This document shows positions 42,061-47,282 of a DNA stretch of 47,282 nt, in pieces. Position numbers and translations under genes: made by a program. Each line of letters starts with the position of its first letter. Within the stretch, counting starts at the first letter, position 1. The stretch lies in contig DAOLES010000011.1 of assembly GCA_035326705.1 (NCBI GenBank), forward strand, positions 1 through 47,282, given 5' to 3'. Source of the DNA: Oligoflexia bacterium (GTDB lineage Bacteria; Bdellovibrionota_G; JALEGL01). Under the pieces are notes generated by a model that was given only the letters and a program-made list of their open reading frames with translations, had not been told where the DNA came from and made no database searches.

Positions 42061-43620
42061 ATGATTCATACTATTTCAAAAAACATCATTAAAGACTTTA
42101 CACCTTCTTTGGTTGTTTTTTTAATTTCTTTACCTTTGAGTATGGGGGTAGCCTTGGCTTCTGGCTTACCCCCGGCTTTGGGACTTATCACAGGTATAGT
42201 TGGCGGAATTGTAGTTGGCCTTTTTGGTGGTGCGCCATTGCAAATAGCTGGGCCTTCCGCTGGTTTGGCTGTCATTATCATGGAGATGGTACAAAAACAT
42301 GATGTTGCTGTTTTTACTCTAATAGTAGTCATCACCGGCATATTACAATTTCTAGGTGGATATTTTAAGTTAGGTAGATATTTTAGAGCGGTTTCACCCG
42401 CAGTCATTAGAGGCATGTTATCTGGAATTGGAGTTCTTATTATAGTTAGCGAAATTCACATTATGTTTGACGGTCATCTTTATGAAAGTGGGCTAAAAAA
42501 CTTACTGATGATTCCTTATGCAATTTTTGATACTTTTATTAAACGATCCAACCCCAACCAAACCAGTGCCGCATTTATTGGCACACTTACCTTGTTTATT
42601 TTATTTTTTTGGGAAAAATATAAACCCATAAAATTTAAAGTCATTCCTGGTGCCTTATTGAGCATTTTAATTGCAATTGCAACATCTCACTTTCTAGCAC
42701 TCAATATTCAGTATATAGATGTACCCAACAATATTTTAAAAATAGTTAGCCTACCTCAATGGGACATTTGGACAAACTCTATAAAGCCAGATATTTTTAT
42801 GGCGGCCATAGCACTGGCCTTTATTGGAACAACTGAAACCTTACTTTGTGCAAATGCCGTTGCTCGCATGCATAATGGCCCAGCAACAAACTACAATAAG
42901 GAGCTTGCTACACATGGTGTAGCCAATATAATTTGTGGGTTACTTGGGGCTCCTCCTGTTACTGGGGTTATCAGTAGGTCAACTGTCAATGTTGATGCTG
43001 GAGCCACCTCTAAAGCTTCTGCAGTGATGCAAGCTATTTGGATATTAACCTTTATTTTATTTTTCCCAAACCTTTTAGCTCTAATTCCAACTTCAAGCTT
43101 AGCCGCAATCTTAATTTATATTGGCTTTAAGTTGCTCAATATTTCTGCCATTAAGTCCTTATTTAAATATGGAAAACCTGTCATTTTTATCTTTTTAGCA
43201 ACAATCATTGGCATTATATGTCTCAACTTACTTAATGGCATAATCATTGGCTTGGTCTTATCAACCATAAAGCTGGTTTACTCTCTTTCTCATTTGGAAA
43301 TTGAGCGTAAGTCTGAAGACAATGCCATAGAAATCATATTACATGGTTCGGCTACTTTTTTAGCTCTTCCGCAACTTGGCCAAGAACTAGAAACCATTGA
43401 TGCTGGTACAAAAGTATGTTTTCATGTTGAAAACTTAGAATTTATTGATCACGCTTGCCTTGACCTCTTGTCTGCATTTAAACATAGGCATGAGGAAAAC
43501 GGTGGTTTGGTTGAGTTGGAGTGGGACACTTTGTTTAATCGTTATACCCAAGGTAAAATAACGACCTCAGGCGAATACAAACTCCCTGATGACATTGATC
43601 AACCCATCAAAGACAGTTAA
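42061..43620 (+). CDS. SulP-family inorganic anion transporter
   Basis: A 519-aa polytopic membrane protein with a C-terminal STAS domain. The SulP core is recognisable in LISLPLSMGVALASGLPPALGLITGIVGGIVVGLFGGAPLQIAGPSAGLAVI and in the second half GTTETLLCANAVARMHNGPATNYNKELATHGVANIICGLLGAPPVTGVISRSTVNVDAGATSKAS. STAS occupies roughly residues 410-505 (VCFHVENLEFIDHACLDLLSAF). Substrates in the family include sulfate, bicarbonate, and dicarboxylates; the sequence does not decide among them. Confidence 0.92.
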   Translation: MIHTISKNIIKDFTPSLVVFLISLPLSMGVALASGLPPALGLITGIVGGIVVGLFGGAPLQIAGPSAGLAVIIMEMVQKHDVAVFTLIVVITGILQFLGGYFKLGRYFRAVSPAVIRGMLSGIGVLIIVSEIHIMFDGHLYESGLKNLLMIPYAIFDTFIKRSNPNQTSAAFIGTLTLFILFFWEKYKPIKFKVIPGALLSILIAIATSHFLALNIQYIDVPNNILKIVSLPQWDIWTNSIKPDIFMAAIALAFIGTTETLLCANAVARMHNGPATNYNKELATHGVANIICGLLGAPPVTGVISRSTVNVDAGATSKASAVMQAIWILTFILFFPNLLALIPTSSLAAILIYIGFKLLNISAIKSLFKYGKPVIFIFLATIIGIICLNLLNGIIIGLVLSTIKLVYSLSHLEIERKSEDNAIEIILHGSATFLALPQLGQELETIDAGTKVCFHVENLEFIDHACLDLLSAFKHRHEENGGLVELEWDTLFNRYTQGKITTSGEYKLPDDIDQPIKDS

Positions 43621-43646
43621 TTTATCATAAATGTTTTTTCATACTT

Positions 43647-44384
43647 TTAATTTTTCACATCAAACATGTTTAAGCTGAGTTCTTCAAAAACTTCTGGGCT
43701 AATGATCTGATATTCTCTTGCTTCTAGCAAAGCCTCTTTTTTTAACTGCAAAATCATCTCTGCAAGTATGGGATCCATCATATACCGTCCATTGATATTA
43801 CTTTTTACTCCAAAAACTCTCTCAAATAAGCTTAAAATGGCCTTTCTTTGGCTTGTGTCATTGATGACCACTCCAAAAAGACTTCTAGTATGCAGCTCCA
43901 TGATAGCCAGATACAAAATATACTTTTGATCAGCACTCAGCTCTAAATCTGGCGCATAACAATTTAAATTCTGTTTGTTTCCAGAAGCAAAAGACTTGAT
44001 AAAAGCTATCTGTAGGCTTTCTATACTCCACTCTTTTTCAAAGCTTGATTTTAGGATATTTTGTGTCGTTAAAATATCTTTTTGTAGATCCTCCAATAAA
44101 TTGGCATAAGAGAAAAATTCTTCAGCAGGGCAAAACCGCCCCATGTAACGTATATCATTTGCATTATTATTATAAGCCGCTATTTTCTTTGCTTCTGGTA
44201 AGATTAGCATTTTGATTGCTGTGCATACTTTAATTTGATCGCCATCAACTTTTAAGCTCATTTGATCTGGATTTAAATTGCTCCAATACTGCTGAATATC
44301 TTGTGCATGCAAAGACCTGGTGAAAACCAACAGCATAATTAATGTCAAACAAGCATTATAAAAATTATTTTTTTTTGCCATCAT
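43647..44384 (-). CDS. Unknown secreted protein
   Basis: I do not recognise this 245-aa protein. The N-terminus MMAKKNNFYNACLTLIMLLVFTRSLHAQD is a clear signal peptide with cleavage after HAQ or LHA. The mature part is mostly helical and acidic/neutral with three cysteines (CTAIKM, GRFCPAEE, LNCYAP). It is convergent with the SulP gene (26-bp gap) and divergent from typA. A second ATG is immediately adjacent at 44381. No Shine-Dalgarno stands out. Confidence 0.75.
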   Translation of the reverse strand: MMAKKNNFYNACLTLIMLLVFTRSLHAQDIQQYWSNLNPDQMSLKVDGDQIKVCTAIKMLILPEAKKIAAYNNNANDIRYMGRFCPAEEFFSYANLLEDLQKDILTTQNILKSSFEKEWSIESLQIAFIKSFASGNKQNLNCYAPDLELSADQKYILYLAIMELHTRSLFGVVINDTSQRKAILSLFERVFGVKSNINGRYMMDPILAEMILQLKKEALLEAREYQIISPEVFEELSLNMFDVKN

Positions 44385-44545
44385 GTATTATTAAGCAACC
44401 TTAATGCCAAACCGTTTCTTTTAATTTTAAGTACTTACCCCTACAAAACATGTACATATTTTGTGAAATGCGACTTTAGCCAAAAAACGCTATGATAGGC
44501 AAGTTTTGCCTTGACCTTATAAAAAAAAACCGTACACTCCCGCCA

Positions 44546-46417
44546 ATGAATTTTAGAAATGTCTGTATCATAGCCCACGTTGACCATGGAAAAACCACCT
44601 TGGTTGATTTTTTATTAAAGCAAGCAGGAACTTTTGCTGAGCATCAAAGCGTAGATGAACGCGTTATGGATTCTATGGACCTAGAACGTGAACGTGGCAT
44701 AACTATTTTAGCAAAAAACACATCAATCACTGTTGGTAATATCAAAGTAAACATTGTTGACACCCCTGGACACGCTGATTTTGGCGGTGAGGTAGAACGG
44801 ATCATGAACATGGTTGATGGCGCAATTCTTTTAGTTGATGCTGCTGAAGGGCCTCTTCCACAAACACGTTTTGTTTTACAAAAAGCTTTGGCCAAAGGCC
44901 ATAAAATTGCATTGGTGGTCAATAAAGTAGATCGCAATGAATGCAGGCATTCCAATAGAATCACAGAAGTGGTGGATGAAGTTTTAGAGCTGTTTATGGA
45001 ATTAGAAGCCACGGATGAACAACTTGATTTTCCCATTATATATGCTTGTGGGCGTGAGGGTTGGTGCACCGCAGACAAAGGAGAAATTGAAGATCTTGTC
45101 AACGGAAGCAAGAGTTCTGATTTAAAGCCTCTATTTGACCTTATTCTTGAAGATTTCCCACAACCCAATGTCGTAGCCAATCAAGATTTTCAAATGCTTA
45201 TCTCAAACCTAGCTTATTCTGATTATGTGGGCAGTTTAGCTATTGGAAAGATCAATTCAGGTAGCATTAAAAAAGGCCAAAAAATTATCCGTCATGGCCT
45301 GAATACTAAAAAAGAGCTTGTGCAGGAAAGCTTTACAGTAACAAAACTATTTACCTATCAAGGACTCAAACAAGTTGATGTGGAAGAATTACAAGCCGGT
45401 GATATTGGAATTGTAGCTGGAACCGACAAATTTGAAATTGGTGACACCCTTGCTGCCAACGCAAATATACCTATTCTTGAACGTATCAATGTAGAAAATC
45501 CAACTTTATCCATGATTTTCTCAATCAACAACTCCCCTTTTTCAGGTCAAGATGGTGAAGCCATTCAATCTAGAAAATTACGTGAACGTCTATTGCGTGA
45601 AATCAGGCAAAATGTTGCATTACGCTTTGAAGAAACTGAAAGTTCCGATCAATTTAGAGTATTAGCGCGTGGTGAGTTACAATTGGCAATATTAATTGAA
45701 CAAATGCGTCGCGAAGGTTTGGAGTTTTTAGTTGGGAAACCTTTGGTACTGACTCAGCAAGATGAAAATGGTAGAATATTGGAACCCTATGAAATAGCTG
45801 TTTTAGATGTACCAGAAGAATCTGTGGGTGACCTTTCCCAACTTTTTCAAAATCGCGGCGGTGTCTTGAGCAAATATGAAACCGCAACAGGCTCCAATGA
45901 AGGCAGTAGCAATCCACGCGTACGTTTAGAATTCACTATTCCAACCAAAGGTTTATTGGGTACCCGGTCTAAATTTTTATCTATCACCAAAGGTCAGGGC
46001 TTGATGAGTTCACAGCTTGATGGCTTTAAAGAAAATTCCAAAGCATTTTTACATAGAAGTCAGGGTGCACTAATTGCAGATAGAACTGGTGATGCCACTG
46101 AATATGCCCTACTTGGCCTAGAAGACCGAGGGATCTTTTTTATTGATCCAGGAACAAAAGTGTATGAAGGCATGATTGTTGGTCAATTTAATAAAGATAC
46201 TGACCTTAACGTTAATGTTTGTCGTGAAAAGAAACTCACCAACTTTAGAGCTGCTAATGCAGACATTTTAGTAACTTTAGCCGGCACAAAAAAAATGAGC
46301 CTAGAAGACAGCATTGAGTGGATTGATGATGATGAGTGGATAGAAATCACGCCAAGTACAATAAGAATGCGTAAAAAAGTATTGGCCAGCAATATGCGCA
46401 GTGTCAAACGCAAATAA
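44546..46417 (+). CDS. typA: Ribosome-associated GTPase TypA/BipA
   Basis: A translational GTPase that aids 50S assembly and stress adaptation. It has P-loop AHVDHGKTTLVDFLL, switch I ERGITILAKNTS, DTPGHADFGGEVERIM, NKVDR, and the BipA-specific C-terminal domain (KGLLGTRSKFLSITKGQGLMSS; NVCREKKLTNFRAANAD). The ATG at 44546 gives 623 aa and matches the family N-terminus MNFRNVCIIAHVDHGKT. The frame extends 18 codons to an ATG at 44492 with no homology. Neither start has a good ribosome-binding site. The C-terminal basic end (MRKKVLASNMRSVKRK) is typical. Confidence 0.96.
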   Translation: MNFRNVCIIAHVDHGKTTLVDFLLKQAGTFAEHQSVDERVMDSMDLERERGITILAKNTSITVGNIKVNIVDTPGHADFGGEVERIMNMVDGAILLVDAAEGPLPQTRFVLQKALAKGHKIALVVNKVDRNECRHSNRITEVVDEVLELFMELEATDEQLDFPIIYACGREGWCTADKGEIEDLVNGSKSSDLKPLFDLILEDFPQPNVVANQDFQMLISNLAYSDYVGSLAIGKINSGSIKKGQKIIRHGLNTKKELVQESFTVTKLFTYQGLKQVDVEELQAGDIGIVAGTDKFEIGDTLAANANIPILERINVENPTLSMIFSINNSPFSGQDGEAIQSRKLRERLLREIRQNVALRFEETESSDQFRVLARGELQLAILIEQMRREGLEFLVGKPLVLTQQDENGRILEPYEIAVLDVPEESVGDLSQLFQNRGGVLSKYETATGSNEGSSNPRVRLEFTIPTKGLLGTRSKFLSITKGQGLMSSQLDGFKENSKAFLHRSQGALIADRTGDATEYALLGLEDRGIFFIDPGTKVYEGMIVGQFNKDTDLNVNVCREKKLTNFRAANADILVTLAGTKKMSLEDSIEWIDDDEWIEITPSTIRMRKKVLASNMRSVKRK

Positions 46418-46447
46418 TGTGTTACATTTTAGCTTTGCGTTAAAGCT

Positions 46448-46477
46448 CATGCATTTGACATTGTAAGTCAAAACATG
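46448..46477 (+). promoter_or_regulatory. Palindromic operator candidate over a promoter
   Basis: The interrupted palindrome CATGcaTTTGAC - 7 bases - GTCAAAaCATG covers a perfect -35 TTGACA (46455-46460) and its spacer. A -10-like CTAAAT, with an upstream TG, follows at 46478-46483. The arrangement looks like a dimeric regulator site overlapping a promoter for the gene at 46512. Confidence 0.45.
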
Positions 46478-46511
46478 CTAAATCGTCCTAAAAACTGTAG
46501 GGAGATTTACG

Positions 46512-47171
46512 ATGCAAAAAACTGTGGCTTATTTTTTTATTTTAGTTTTATGGATGGCAAATATTCAGTTGGCCTTTTCAAACGACGTAACATCTCTTGA
46601 AAACTGTACTGACCCATACAATCTTTGTCCATCAGACATATTATCTGTCACCTTAAATTCCATAGAGATTCATCCAAATTCATATGATAAGGGTGGAAGA
46701 AAAAACACTGCTTTAGAACTGAGCTACTATTTAGAGCTTGGTCTTCAAGGACATTATACCAATGTCTTAATGTACTGGGAGGATGCTCAAAAAAACTTTC
46801 CAGCTAATTTTGAAGATAAATCTTATGAAGTTTCCATAAACAAAAAATACACGAGCATGCTTAAAACAAATATTAATCTTTATAATATTCAAGAAAATAC
46901 TGATCTAGATGACTTTTACAGTAAAATTAATTTTGTAGTCAAAGAAGCAAGAACAATTGGAAAGTCAACTTTATGCAATATTGCTCTAGCCAAACCAGAT
47001 CATAACAATAAGCATGCTTTTAACAGCTTTATTAGTATGGTGCGCGATGCTAATGAAAATGACACCAGAAAAGCTCAAACTCATATCAACCTAATTTGCA
47101 TTCCAAATAATGAATCGGCTCGCATAACATTTAAGTTTTTATTCGAGTTTGAGCGTCAACAAATTGATTGA
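46512..47171 (+). CDS. Unknown secreted protein
   Basis: I do not recognise this 219-aa protein. MQKTVAYFFILVLWMANIQLAFS is a signal peptide with cleavage before NDVTS. The mature region has four cysteines, two in a short span (ENCTDPYNLCPSD) and two later (TLCNIA, INLICIP), which could form disulfides. AGGGAG lies seven bases before the ATG, one of the best ribosome-binding sites in this flank. It is downstream of typA by 94 bp with its own candidate promoter and operator-like palindrome. Confidence 0.78.
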   Translation: MQKTVAYFFILVLWMANIQLAFSNDVTSLENCTDPYNLCPSDILSVTLNSIEIHPNSYDKGGRKNTALELSYYLELGLQGHYTNVLMYWEDAQKNFPANFEDKSYEVSINKKYTSMLKTNINLYNIQENTDLDDFYSKINFVVKEARTIGKSTLCNIALAKPDHNNKHAFNSFISMVRDANENDTRKAQTHINLICIPNNESARITFKFLFEFERQQID

Positions 47172-47207
47172 ATATTATAGTCATTTAATAAAGTGTTCGT
47201 ACATGAA

Positions 47208-47281
47208 AGATTATTTTTTATGATACACGAAGGCCTTGAGGGCTCTTGCCCGATCAGCCGAGTGTTCATTAAAAATAATCT
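47208..47281. repeat. Long imperfect palindromic element at the right edge
   Basis: AGATTATTTTT (47208-47218) and AAAAATAATCT (47271-47281) are perfect inverted arms. Pairing continues inward, past a mismatch and a bulge, through ATGA/TCAT and ACAC/GTGT, giving about 19 pairs. The enclosed ~33 bases contain GGGC-TCTT-GCCC and the palindrome AAGGCCTT and are more GC-rich than the surroundings. It could be a structured RNA, a terminator region, or a small interspersed repeat. Its outer end may continue past the window. Confidence 0.5.
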
Positions 47282-47282
47282 G

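Overview
This is an AT-rich, gene-dense chromosomal window from a Gram-negative bacterium. The evidence for that is a three-helix SecE, a SPOR-domain protein, a lipoprotein with a lipobox, several Sec signal peptides, and the tRNA-Thr/Tyr/Gly/Thr-tuf-secE-nusG-rplKAJL-rpoBC arrangement shared by many Proteobacteria and delta-grade lineages. A Bdellovibrionota-like or other former deltaproteobacterial lineage fits best. That is an inference from gene style, not from a database match.

The core is one nearly uninterrupted minus-strand block from tRNA-Thr(TGT) at 34745 down to rplQ at 4376. Read 5' to 3' on the minus strand it runs: four tRNA genes, tuf, secE, nusG, rplK, rplA, rplJ, rplL, rpoB, rpoC, rpsL, rpsG, fusA, rpsJ, rplD, rplW, rplB, rpsS, rplV, rpsC, rplP, rpmC, rpsQ, rplN, rplX, rplE, rpsH, rplF, rplR, rpsE, rpmD, rplO, secY, adk, map, rpmJ, rpsM, rpsK, rpoA, rplQ. 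The beta, str, S10, spc and alpha operons of E. coli are thus joined end to end. Several usual members are missing from their slots: rplC (L3) between rpsJ and rplD, a tuf between fusA and rpsJ, rpsN (S14) between rplE and rpsH, infA between map and rpmJ, and rpsD (S4) between rpsK and rpoA. infA turns up alone at 38083, with a TTG start. Two long spacers remain inside the block, rplL-rpoB and rpsK-rpoA, and both are rich in RNA hairpins.

Below the ribosomal block (1-4364) the same strand continues with a TlpA/ResA-like thioredoxin, fabD, an unknown secreted protein, miaB and a gamma-carbonic anhydrase-like gene cut by the window edge. Above the tRNA cluster (34937-47282) lie rlmB and a SPOR protein on the minus strand, then a mixed-strand region. 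It holds a repeat-like unknown protein, infA, purM, a DUF502 membrane protein, smpB, a lipoprotein zinc metalloprotease, a YdcZ-type membrane protein, a SulP anion transporter, typA/bipA and two unknown secreted proteins.

Most of the window is housekeeping translation and transcription machinery, and I see no defence system, mobile element, CRISPR array or biosynthetic cluster. The points most worth a second look are: (1) an EF-Tu whose switch I region lacks the RGITI motif and is five residues longer than in E. coli; (2) the ribosomal genes missing from the cluster and the hairpin-filled gap where rpsD would be; (3) a candidate attenuator between rplL and rpoB whose wobble pairs favour the minus-strand RNA; (4) a 16-bp perfect hairpin between the tRNA promoter and the first tRNA; (5) several genes on the right flank that look leaderless; and (6) a long palindromic element at the right edge.
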